Of a stretch of DNA of 64,000 nt, positions 34,252 to 41,855 are shown piece after piece. The position numbers were made by a program, and so were the translations under genes. The notes below the pieces were generated by a model, which saw nothing but the letters and a program-made list of their open reading frames with translations, was not told the DNA's origin and searched no databases. The DNA comes from Pedobacter steynii (GTDB taxonomy: Bacteria > Bacteroidota > Bacteroidia > Sphingobacteriales > Sphingobacteriaceae), in the NCBI RefSeq assembly GCF_900103665.1, contig NZ_FNGY01000003.1:620001-684000 (forward strand), read 5' to 3'. Numbering within the stretch: the first letter of the stretch is position 1; every line of letters begins with the position of its first letter.

Positions 34252-35256
34252 ATGAAATTCTCAAAGAAAGAAATCAAAAAAATAGGCATTTTCCGTGCAT
34301 TGCAATTGGGAGATCTCCTGTGTTCCATTCCGGCGATGCGCAGTCTCCGCGCAGCTTATCCCAATGCAAAAATTTACTTTATAGGTTTGCCGGAAACGGA
34401 AGCGGTGATCAAAAGATTGTCGCATTATCTGGATGATTTCATCCCCTTTCCAGGTTACCCGGGTCTGCCTGAGCAGCCTTTTGATGAAGAAAATTTCCAT
34501 TGTTTTTTAGCAAAAATCCAGGCCATAAATTTCGACCTGATTTTACAGATGCAGGGGAATTCTAACCTGCTGAATCAACTGATTAAATCTTTTAACACCA
34601 GGTATCTTGCCGGTTTTTGCAGAGACCGTTCCGATCAAAATGATTGCTTTCTGAGCTATCCGGATGATGGACCCGAAATCCAGCGTCAGCTGAGCCTGGT
34701 GGAGCATCTTGGAATTCCTCTTTCCGGCGATGAACTGGAGTTCCCGTTATTTCCGGCCGACCATCAACACCTGGAACAGCTGCGCCTTCCCATCGGGCCT
34801 GGTGCTTATGTATGCATCCATCCGGGTTCCAAAGGGAGCTGGAAACAATGGCCATCAATTTATTTCGCCTGTATTGCCAACTATTGTGCAGATCTGGGCT
34901 TCAAAGTGCTCCTTACCGGTAGTCTGCATGAAATGCAGCTCGTACAGCATGTGGCAGATCTGATGAAAACAAAACCTATAATTTGTGCTGGAAAAACGAC
35001 ATTAGGGTCATTGGCCGTATTGATAAAGCAGGCTGCAGCTGTCATTTCCAATGCGACAGAAATCTCCGAGATCGCCACCGCCCTTGATACCCCAAGTATG
35101 TACATCAGTATGGACAAAGAGCCCTTTCGCTGGGGCAAATCAGATCAGCGGCTGAACCGCATTATAGATTGGAACAGCCATCCTGATTTCAGGATCGTTC
35201 ATCAGGAAGTAGTGTCTTTATTCGGGGAGCTGCAGTTATTTCACAAATCCGTTTAA
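34252..35256 (+). CDS. Glycosyltransferase family 9 (heptosyltransferase-like)
   Basis: A 334-residue GT9-family protein. The N-terminal Rossmann start IGIFRALQLGDLLCSIPAMRSL is typical, with the conserved Asp in LGDLL. The second half begins YVCIHPGSKGSWKQWP, the ADP-heptose-binding type block. The usual D-T-G/SGPLHLAAA block near the end is replaced by SNATEISEIATALDTPSM, so sugar-nucleotide binding or activity may differ. GT9 enzymes add heptose or related sugars to lipopolysaccharide core. It stands alone on the plus strand between leftward signalling genes, and its last 21 bp overlap the convergent regulator gene. Confidence 0.87.
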   Translation: MKFSKKEIKKIGIFRALQLGDLLCSIPAMRSLRAAYPNAKIYFIGLPETEAVIKRLSHYLDDFIPFPGYPGLPEQPFDEENFHCFLAKIQAINFDLILQMQGNSNLLNQLIKSFNTRYLAGFCRDRSDQNDCFLSYPDDGPEIQRQLSLVEHLGIPLSGDELEFPLFPADHQHLEQLRLPIGPGAYVCIHPGSKGSWKQWPSIYFACIANYCADLGFKVLLTGSLHEMQLVQHVADLMKTKPIICAGKTTLGSLAVLIKQAAAVISNATEISEIATALDTPSMYISMDKEPFRWGKSDQRLNRIIDWNSHPDFRIVHQEVVSLFGELQLFHKSV

Positions 35257-35892
35257 CACCGCATATCGAATAAGTGCGGCGGTATTCCGGACACCTGTTT
35301 TTTCGATCAATGCCTGGCGATGTCCCTCTACAGTTCTCCTGCTGAGGAAAAGCTGATCAGAAATCTCATTATTGGTAAGCCCTTCGGCAATCAGGTTCAG
35401 CACTTCAACTTCTCTGGAAGAGAGCTCCACAAGTGGAATCTGTGTTGCTGAGGTCCCAACCTGGCGCTGCATGACATCATCCATATATTTAAAAGACAAT
35501 TCTGAACAGAGGTATCTTTGTCCCATACTTGCCTGACGAATGGCAAAGACCAATTCATCTAATCCTATATTTTTCAACAAATAGCCAAGTGCTCCTTCTG
35601 AAAATGCTTCGACAACATATTTTTGCTGATCAAGCATAGACAAAATCACCACTTTTATAGGAGGGTAAGAGATTTTGAGGGCTTTAATCAGAGAAATCCC
35701 ATCCATCCCGGGCATATTGATATCCGCCAGCACCACATCTGCTTCCAATCCATTGCGCAACATCTCCAGGACCTCAGTTCCATTCGTTGCTTCGCCAACA
35801 ACATGAATACTTTCTACCCTTTCCAGCAAAAGCCTGATCCCATCCCTCACAATCAGGTGGTCCTCCGCTAATATTACCTTCAAAGCCTTCAT
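35236..35892 (-). CDS. NarL/FixJ-type response regulator (second copy)
   Basis: A 218-residue regulator and close paralogue of the one at 27658-28308. The receiver has E10/D11, phosphoacceptor D57 (VVLADINMPGMDG) and a Lys in YLLKNIG. The LuxR-type domain includes SREVEVLNLIAEGLTNNEIS and RRTVEGHRQALIEKTGVRN. The two regulators flank the CheB/kinase/CheB-CheR block, which suggests duplication and shared input from the HisKA_3 kinase. It is transcribed alone; its upstream region faces the cold-shock gene and carries ATACGTAT at 35996-36003. Confidence 0.94.
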   Translation of the reverse strand: MKALKVILAEDHLIVRDGIRLLLERVESIHVVGEATNGTEVLEMLRNGLEADVVLADINMPGMDGISLIKALKISYPPIKVVILSMLDQQKYVVEAFSEGALGYLLKNIGLDELVFAIRQASMGQRYLCSELSFKYMDDVMQRQVGTSATQIPLVELSSREVEVLNLIAEGLTNNEISDQLFLSRRTVEGHRQALIEKTGVRNTAALIRYAVLNGFVK

Positions 35893-36138
35893 ATCTATTT
35901 GAATTTCAATTAAATTAACAAAAATAGCCCCCGAAAGTTCGGATATTTCAATGGAACTATCCTAAAAACGGGTAAATACTGTATTCTATACACATATACG
36001 TATTGAGGTACGGATTAACACCTGATTATCAGGCATAATATACCTAAAATAGATCATTTCTGCCAGATCGCAGAAACAATTTCCGATACCGCATGTTCCG
36101 CTGGTATCCAGTTAAAAAAAAATAAATGATCAGACACC

Positions 36139-36333
36139 ATGCAAAAAGGAACAGTAAAATTTTTCAATGAAGCCAAGGGTTTTGGCTTTATTGTGCCGCA
36201 AAGTGGCGGGCCTGAAATATTCGTGCATTCTACAGGGCTCAGGGAGCAGATCCGCGAACGCGATGCAGTGAGCTTTGAAGTTGAAAAAGGCAAAAAAGGT
36301 TTAAGTGCTATAAATGTAAAAAAAAGCATTTAG
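36139..36333 (+). CDS. Cold-shock domain protein
   Basis: A 64-residue CspA-family single-stranded nucleic-acid binding protein. It has the RNP1-type motif KGFGFI and the RNP2-type motif IFVHST, with the opening MQKGTVKFFNEAKGF. The full five-stranded OB fold fits in this length. It acts as an RNA chaperone in the cytoplasm. The 246-bp upstream gap leaves room for the long 5-prime leader common in cold-shock genes. A very strong hairpin follows 5 bp after the stop. Confidence 0.95.
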   Translation: MQKGTVKFFNEAKGFGFIVPQSGGPEIFVHSTGLREQIRERDAVSFEVEKGKKGLSAINVKKSI

Positions 36334-36338
36334 CACCC

Positions 36339-36383
36339 AACAAGTGTCTGACAATAGGCTACACTTATTGTCAGACACTTGTT
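36339..36383 (+). terminator. Terminator of the cold-shock gene
   Basis: A perfect 18-bp inverted repeat (36339-36356 and 36366-36383) with a 9-nt loop begins 6 bp past the stop codon and is followed by a T-rich stretch. Confidence 0.9.
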
Positions 36384-36489
36384 CTTCTGTTTAATACAAA
36401 TTTCTATTTTAAAAAAATACCGTATTAATCCAGAAAAAATCAGGTATTTAACCTCAGCAGGCAGCAAGAATTTTCCCTTATTATTGTTA

Positions 36490-37023
36490 ATGATTCAGAC
36501 ATTATTTCAAAGGATTATTCCAACAAGACATCAAACCACACAAATGCTTGATACCATTCAAATTATCATCCATGCGGCAAGGGTGGGAAATACGGCTATT
36601 TTGAAGGAAATGCTTCGTTCCGAAAACGCGGTAGATTGCCGGAATATGAGAGGTTATACCCCCTTGATTACTGCTGGTTATCACAATCAACAGGAGATTG
36701 CCCAAATCCTCGTAGCGGCTGGTGCAGATGTTAATGCTCAGGACAATGGGGGGCATACTGCACTCATGGCTGCAGCCCATGAAGGTTATAAAACGATGGC
36801 TGAATTCCTGATCCGCCATGGAGCAGACCTGAACCTGCAACATGAAAACGGAGCTACGGCATTAATGTTTGCGGTCATGTTTGACCAGAATGAGCTTCTA
36901 AAATTGTTATTGCAACATGGTGCTGATCCGTTTATCAGGAATGCCTGGGGCCGTTCAGCGATAGATATTGCCATACTACAAGACAATAAGGAAGCGATTA
37001 ACTTGTTAAAATCAATGGGATAA
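36490..37023 (+). CDS. Ankyrin-repeat protein
   Basis: A protein of 177 residues built of ankyrin repeats. Units are seen as IIHAARVGNTAILKEML, GYTPLITAGYHNQQEIAQIL, GHTALMAAAHEGYKTMAEFL, GATALMFAVMFDQNELLKLL and GRSAIDIAILQDNKEAINLL, with the LLxxGAD(V/L/P)N turns between. It has no signal peptide. It is a protein-binding scaffold; the partner is unknown. Start is uncertain: ATG at 36490 or at 36544 (159 residues), the latter just before the first repeat. A GTATTAATC-type motif at 36416-36428 lies in the upstream gap. Confidence 0.88.
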   Translation: MIQTLFQRIIPTRHQTTQMLDTIQIIIHAARVGNTAILKEMLRSENAVDCRNMRGYTPLITAGYHNQQEIAQILVAAGADVNAQDNGGHTALMAAAHEGYKTMAEFLIRHGADLNLQHENGATALMFAVMFDQNELLKLLLQHGADPFIRNAWGRSAIDIAILQDNKEAINLLKSMG

Positions 37024-37026
37024 GCA

Positions 37027-37461
37027 TTAATTACATCCGGATGAGACCAGTGTATTTGCGGTTCTTTTCTTATCGCTCCAATATTGCATTAAAAAGGCAT
37101 CGATCCTTTTCATCAGGTCGGTCAGTTCAAAAGGCTTTGCAATAAAGCCATCATGACCATAGGCACCTAAGGACAATATCTGATTAGGAAATGCAGAATA
37201 AATGACCACCGGAATATCTTGTGTCAGCTTATTCTCCTTGATCTGGATGCAAAGCTCTCCCCCATTCACGACTGGTGATAAGTACTCTAACAGGACCAGA
37301 TCGGGCTGGAAGCCAATGACCAGGGGGACGATGTGATTTATACCCGAATAAATCCTGTACTCGAACCCGCATTTACTAAAACACGAGGAGAGTTTTTTAT
37401 ACAGGCGCCGGTCAGACTCGACTACCAGAATTTTAAATGGCTTGACAAATAATTTTTCCAT
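37027..37461 (-). CDS. Single-domain receiver protein with Asp-to-Glu phosphosite
   Basis: A 144-residue receiver-fold protein with no output domain. The fold is clear: FKILVVESD, QPDLVLLEYLSPVVNG, IPVVIYSAF and GFIAKPFEL with K109. The residue at the phosphoacceptor position is E59 rather than Asp (LVLLEY in place of LVLLD), and the acidic pocket reads E15-S16-D17. Glu at this site often mimics the phosphorylated state, so the protein may be locked on, or may not be phosphorylated at all. It converges with the ankyrin gene 3 bp away. Its upstream region has the palindrome AAATACGTATTT at 37538-37549. Confidence 0.88.
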   Translation of the reverse strand: MEKLFVKPFKILVVESDRRLYKKLSSCFSKCGFEYRIYSGINHIVPLVIGFQPDLVLLEYLSPVVNGGELCIQIKENKLTQDIPVVIYSAFPNQILSLGAYGHDGFIAKPFELTDLMKRIDAFLMQYWSDKKRTANTLVSSGCN

Positions 37462-37628
37462 AAGAGCTTAAACTCCTATAAAATTATAAAATATATAATC
37501 CTGACTGCCCCGTTTTTATACGGATATTAGCAGGATGAAATACGTATTTTCAGCGTTTGCCTGCTGAAAAAGTTTCCGTAAATTGATCCGTTTTACAAAC
37601 ACATAGACATCTTGATATATAGCTATAA

Positions 37629-37660
37629 AAAAGCTCCGAATTTTAAAATCCGGAGCTTTT
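37629..37660 (-). terminator. Terminator of the thioredoxin-fold gene
   Basis: Arms 37629-37638 and 37651-37660 pair over 10 bp (AAAAGCTCCG/CGGAGCTTTT). On the minus strand the stem is followed by a run of T. It lies 26 bp beyond the stop codon at 37687. Confidence 0.85.
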
Positions 37661-37686
37661 CCATTATTGCATCATCTGATGTTTAT

Positions 37687-38922
37687 CTATTTTTTATCCC
37701 AGGTTTTCTCTCCTTTTTCCATTTTATCAAGGGTAGCCTGGTAAGTTGGTTTTTCTGCTGCGGGAACCAGGGCAATCGCTTTCTTTTGCATTGCGATTGC
37801 TTCCTCTTTCTTGCCCATTTTATAAAGCAGATTGGCATAGGTATCCAGGAAAGCAGGTTCTTTGCTTTGCGTATCGTCTACACTGCGTTTGCTCCATGCC
37901 ATGGCAGAAGCCACACATTCTGCATCATGACAGTTTTCAAATACGGTCCATGCAAAACTATTTAACATAGAACCGTCTACCTCTGTGCCATATTTTTTCA
38001 TATACGCCAATACTGAGGATTGAAATTTAGGCCAGTTTTTCATGTTTTGATAAAACTGGACCTGCAACAGTTCCGTGGCTTTGTTCAGGTCTACTGCCGG
38101 GTATTTTGATTTTGCAACGGTGATCAATGAATCCAGATTAGCAGAAGGTTTTCTCAAATGAGGATAGATTTCTTCCTGAAGGATTACCCCGGTCAGGACT
38201 TTATTTGATTTACCTTTACCCAGTACGGCATCTACTTTTCCCGGTTCTTTCAGCATCAGCTGAAATCCTTTGCTTTTGCTGCTTTGTGTAAACTTGCCTA
38301 AAAACTCCAGGTTGTCTTTTGTGTATAAGTTACTTTGTGTTTCCAGATAAGCTGCAGCGATTTTCCCCGCATTCTCCTGATCATAAGCTTCCTCAGCTAC
38401 AGATGCCAATTGCTTTAAAGTCTCCGGAGCAGCATTTCCCGCTTCATATTTTTTTAGCAGGGTATAATATTGCGTTTCCGGATTCAATGCTTTTTCAGCT
38501 TTGGCAATAAATCCATCTGCATCACCACCACCCACAATCCTGTGAACCAGTTCACCCTTTGGTGAAAAGATCAGAAAGGTAGGATAAGCCTGAATCTTGT
38601 AGGCTTTATTGATGGCATCCGCATCGGCATACCAGCTTTTCACTTCTTCATTATCGTCTTTGGTTTTATCGAACTGGACCTTTACATTCACAAAATTCTT
38701 ATTAAAGAAAGCGCCTACTTTCTCCTGAGGGAAGATGGTGCTGCTCATGTATTTGCAAGGACCACACCAGGTGGTAAAGCAGTCGACAAAAAGGTATTTA
38801 TTTTCCTTCATTGCTTTTTCACGAACCTGTGCCCAGGTCAGGCCATGTTCAAAATGTGTTCCTTTATCCTGTGCAATTCCCATGAAAGGGATCAGGAGAA
38901 ATAATAAAATTAACTTCTTCAT
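37687..38922 (-). CDS. Secreted thioredoxin-fold protein
   Basis: A 411-residue exported protein with signal peptide (LILLFLLIPFMGIAQ). A thioredoxin domain (about 25-150) has the active-site C53-G-P-C56 (TTWCGPCKYM) and the cis-Pro in AYPTFLIF. The remainder (150-411) is helical and TPR-like, with a final block KEEAIAMQKKAIALVPAAE resembling a tetratricopeptide unit. It probably reduces or rearranges disulfides in the periplasm. It appears monocistronic, with a good terminator and a 560-bp upstream gap. Confidence 0.9.
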   Translation of the reverse strand: MKKLILLFLLIPFMGIAQDKGTHFEHGLTWAQVREKAMKENKYLFVDCFTTWCGPCKYMSSTIFPQEKVGAFFNKNFVNVKVQFDKTKDDNEEVKSWYADADAINKAYKIQAYPTFLIFSPKGELVHRIVGGGDADGFIAKAEKALNPETQYYTLLKKYEAGNAAPETLKQLASVAEEAYDQENAGKIAAAYLETQSNLYTKDNLEFLGKFTQSSKSKGFQLMLKEPGKVDAVLGKGKSNKVLTGVILQEEIYPHLRKPSANLDSLITVAKSKYPAVDLNKATELLQVQFYQNMKNWPKFQSSVLAYMKKYGTEVDGSMLNSFAWTVFENCHDAECVASAMAWSKRSVDDTQSKEPAFLDTYANLLYKMGKKEEAIAMQKKAIALVPAAEKPTYQATLDKMEKGEKTWDKK

Positions 38923-39482
38923 TTGATTGTTTTTTTATGACACGTTAGATTGTTTTTTTTCTAACACACAAGATAACAACTCTCTATCATATAACGATAT
39001 AACTCCATCATATTTTTGAAAAACATTCAACATATCCCCCTTCTTCTAACCCTTATTCTGATTTATTCATGGTCCTCTATACCAAGATTCCACCATTTGT
39101 AACGCTTTCCGGCAAGACCATAACAGCTCCCGGAAATACACATTTTAAGCGCGTTTTATACCAGCTGCCTACCCGCCTTTAACACGCTTTCAAGCGGGTC
39201 ACCACCGAGTATAGAGCGTGTATAGAGCCTGGTTAGAACGAGTTGATCCGCAAGCTGCCCTCAAGCGGTCTCGTCCTGCTCTGGCTATACCCCTTTTAAT
39301 GATATTTAGGCTCCTTCTCTTTTTTAATAGCCAAATCATTAAAAGACTCAAAGTATCATAAACAGATATAAAATTATTTATTAGTAAAATAAAAAAGATG
39401 AATGATCTGGAATTACAAGATATATTATTCAACATTGCATTAGATAAACATTCATAAAAACGGCAGGAAATACCAAAAATAA
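38923..39482. other. 560-bp intergenic spacer with structured elements
   Basis: No credible gene. Two parts stand out. First, ACCCGC (39166-39178 region) and GCGGGT (39193-39199 region) can pair, and ACACGCT (39182-39188) pairs with AGCGTGT (39215-39221). Second, 39220-39290 folds as an imperfect hairpin of about 30 bp: GTATAGAGCC...AACGAG...CCGC on the left against GCGG...CTCGTCC...GGCTATAC on the right. A 9-bp direct repeat GTATAGAGC occurs at 39209 and 39220. It lies upstream of the YhcG-type nuclease gene. Confidence 0.5.
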
Positions 39483-40577
39483 ATGAAGCAACCCAATAGC
39501 ACAGTCCGGACAACGCCGTTAAAAAGGGATTTCTTTCCTCTTCTTGAAAATATTAAAGCCATTATATCTGAGACGCAGAATCAGGTTGTCCAGAGCATTA
39601 ATTCGGCGATAATTGTGGCTTATTTTCAAATAGGCAGAATGATCGTCGAAAATGAGCAGCAAGGAATTCAACGTGCAGCCTATGCAAAAAAAACCATCCT
39701 TCGTTTAAGTAAAGAATTAACAACCGAATTTGGAAAAGGCTATTCCGCAGACAATCTGGAAAGGTTCAGGAAATTTTACAATGCTTATCAGCACAGGATT
39801 TCCGCTTCAGTGATGCGGAAATCTTCAAGTCGCTCAAAACCGGCCTCAGCGATTCAGAAACAGGAGAATGTTGCCGGAACTGAATTTCCATTTCGTTTAA
39901 GCTGGACTCATTATATTCAGCTCCTAAAAGTCAAAAATGAAGATGAACGGAGCTTCTATGAAATTGAAGCTGCAGAAAATAACTGGTCAGTAAGAGAGTT
40001 ACAACGGCAATATAATTCAGCGCTATTTGAAAGATTAACATTAACCAAAGACAAGGAAAGCGTACAGCAACTTATTAAAAAGGGACAGATTCTTGAAAAA
40101 CCGACTGACGTTTTAAAAAGTCATTACGTTTTGGAGTTTCTTGGATTAAAAGAAGATTCCGGATATTCTGAGAATGATCTGGAAACTGCAATTATCGACA
40201 AGCTGGCGCATTTCATGTCTGAGTTAGGAAAAGGATTTTTATTTGAAGGCAGACAACGAAGGTTTACATTTGAAGGAGACAGCTTTTTTGTTGATCTCGT
40301 TTTCTATAACAGGTTGTTAAAGTGCTTCGTTCTTTTTGACCTTAAAATTGGCAGATTAACCCATCAGGATATGGGCCAAATGCAGATGTATGTAAATTAT
40401 TATGACAGGAAAATAAAGACTTCTGAAGAAAATCCTACCATAGGCATTATTCTGTGTAAAGAAGAAAACAGAACAATTGTAGAATTCACCCTGCCCGAAG
40501 ACAATAAGCAGATTTTTGCAAAAGAGTATAAGGCCGTTTTACCGAGTAAAGAATCCTTAAAAAAACAACTATTGTAA
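39483..40577 (+). CDS. YhcG/DUF1016-family PDDEXK nuclease
   Basis: A 364-residue protein of the YhcG family. The N-terminal DUF1016 region (about 15-180) has IISETQNQVVQSINSAIIVAYFQIGRMIVE-type helices and FGKGYSADNLERFRKFY. The C-terminal PD-(D/E)XK domain has FFVDLVFYNRLLKCFVLFDLKIG, with the Asp and the DLK of the nuclease core, then GQMQMYVNYYD. The family is linked to accessory DNA and to defence islands, but activity is not settled. Residues about 105-135 (AYQHRISASVMRKSSSRSKP...) are a low-complexity insert; its DNA contains the palindrome at 39797-39823, which recurs after the gene. Confidence 0.92.
   Translation: MKQPNSTVRTTPLKRDFFPLLENIKAIISETQNQVVQSINSAIIVAYFQIGRMIVENEQQGIQRAAYAKKTILRLSKELTTEFGKGYSADNLERFRKFYNAYQHRISASVMRKSSSRSKPASAIQKQENVAGTEFPFRLSWTHYIQLLKVKNEDERSFYEIEAAENNWSVRELQRQYNSALFERLTLTKDKESVQQLIKKGQILEKPTDVLKSHYVLEFLGLKEDSGYSENDLETAIIDKLAHFMSELGKGFLFEGRQRRFTFEGDSFFVDLVFYNRLLKCFVLFDLKIGRLTHQDMGQMQMYVNYYDRKIKTSEENPTIGIILCKEENRTIVEFTLPEDNKQIFAKEYKAVLPSKESLKKQLL
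39797..39823. repeat. Palindrome embedded in the nuclease coding sequence
   Basis: GATTTCCGCTTC-AGT-GATGCGGAAATC: 12-bp arms with one mismatch and a 3-nt loop. It shares 25 of about 28 bases with the element at 40646-40673 downstream of the gene. Confidence 0.8.
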
Positions 40578-40637
40578 TACCTGATGCCCTCAGATGGTTA
40601 TCAAACTGAAGTTATGGTTGTTATATCGTAACAAAAT

Positions 40638-40680
40638 GGTTTTAAGATTTCCGCATCGGTGATGCGGAACTCTTAAAACC
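40638..40680. repeat. Intergenic palindrome after the nuclease gene, also a possible terminator
   Basis: Left arm GGTTTTAAGATTTCCGCATC (40638-40657), loop GGT and a right arm to 40680 pair over 20 bp with one mismatch. The centre matches the palindrome inside the nuclease gene. It separates two convergent units and has T/A-rich ends, so it can also stop transcription. Confidence 0.8.
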
Positions 40681-40696
40681 TTCAAAATGAGAAATT

Positions 40697-41842
40697 TTAC
40701 GCTCCTTCTTCCCCTCCGTTTTTCATTTTCATCAGGATCGCATAAGCGTTCTTCATGACAATATTCTTCGCAGGCAATGGCGATTTTATCTCTGTAAAAC
40801 CCTCACTTAAAATACCAGGTTCTACGCCGATCATTTTGTACTGATGGTTTCCTTCATCTGTAAATACATAAAACTTGTTCTCCCATTTTACGACCGCTTC
40901 ATCAGGAACCGCTGTAACACTGGCATGGTTCAGCTTTACCGCAGCATTCAGGTACGTTCCCGGCAACAACTCTTTACCGTAGTTTTCCAGGTCACAATGC
41001 ACACTGATGCTTCTGTCCTCCCCAATGGCGGGGCTGATCAGGTGAATCGTGGCCAGGTATTTTTTATCCGGATTTCTATTCGTTGTACATACAATTTTCT
41101 GTCCTTCTTTAAGACTGGAAGCATCATTCTCTAAAACGGTTAAATTGACATGAAGCTTCTTTGGGTTGATGAGTTCAAACAAAACATCCGTTGCATTGAC
41201 ATACTTGCCCGTATTCACGTTTACTTTGGTTACATGACCATCAATCGGGGAATAAATCTGAATCCTGCGGGAAATATTACCTGCAGTTAGCGTAAGCGGG
41301 TTTAATCCAATTAGCTGCAATTGCTCTGCCAATGATTTAACCATGATCTTTTGCTGGTTAAAATCACTCTCTGTTTGTTGGAAAAGTTTATCACTCGTCG
41401 CTTTTGTTGCATTCAGTCCTTTTTGTCTGATGTAGTCTGATTCTGCAAACTTCAGTTTATTTTTTGCCATCAGGTAATCCTGCTGCAACTGTACATATTG
41501 CTGATCTTCGATCGTCGCCAGTACTGCGCCTTTGCGGACCATCATTCCCGGAATAAGGTTCGTTTTTCTGATATATCCTCCCAATGGAATGCTGATAGAA
41601 AAGACATTTTCCGGTGGCACATCGACCAACCCGTTTACGTTGAGCATACTGCTCATTCCTCTTTTCTCCGGCATACCTGTCGTAATTCCCGCAATCTTTT
41701 TCTGCTCAGCAGTAAATTGAACAATGTTGTTTTCCTGTTTAACTGCCGGCCTGGATACTTCTTTTGTCGCTTCTTTCTCTGCGTTTGCGCAGGACATCAA
41801 CAGGAGTAAAAAAGAGAGGCTTAATATGGTGTTTGTCTTCAT
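40697..41842 (-). CDS. RND efflux periplasmic adaptor (membrane fusion protein)
   Basis: A 381-residue HlyD/CusB-type adaptor. The signal peptide ends LLLLMSC, a lipobox. The order of blocks is the beta-barrel start, the biotinyl-lipoyl half-motif (SIPLGGYIRKTNLIPGMMVRKG), a coiled-coil hairpin (about 115-175), the second lipoyl half (IYSPIDGHVTKVNVNTGKYV), and a barrel and membrane-proximal part to the end. It joins an RND pump to an outer-membrane channel. It is 13 bp downstream of the fused pump/channel gene, so the two are cotranscribed. Confidence 0.93.
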   Translation of the reverse strand: MKTNTILSLSFLLLLMSCANAEKEATKEVSRPAVKQENNIVQFTAEQKKIAGITTGMPEKRGMSSMLNVNGLVDVPPENVFSISIPLGGYIRKTNLIPGMMVRKGAVLATIEDQQYVQLQQDYLMAKNKLKFAESDYIRQKGLNATKATSDKLFQQTESDFNQQKIMVKSLAEQLQLIGLNPLTLTAGNISRRIQIYSPIDGHVTKVNVNTGKYVNATDVLFELINPKKLHVNLTVLENDASSLKEGQKIVCTTNRNPDKKYLATIHLISPAIGEDRSISVHCDLENYGKELLPGTYLNAAVKLNHASVTAVPDEAVVKWENKFYVFTDEGNHQYKMIGVEPGILSEGFTEIKSPLPAKNIVMKNAYAILMKMKNGGEEGA

Positions 41843-41855
41843 GATAATATGCTTA

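Noticed and set aside
36379..36489. Longer ankyrin gene starting with TTG at 36379
   Set aside because: It would begin inside the cold-shock terminator, and the added residues show no ankyrin pattern.
27658..37461. Classical chemotaxis operon
   Set aside because: CheA, CheW, CheY with motor genes and chemoreceptors are all missing; only CheB and CheR domains occur.
39199..39513. 104-codon leftward frame over the structured spacer
   Set aside because: It overlaps the nuclease start and is translated from repeat sequence; nothing in it resembles a known protein.
39483..40577. Part of a restriction-modification system
   Set aside because: No hsd-type or other methylase or restriction subunit is next to the YhcG-family gene.
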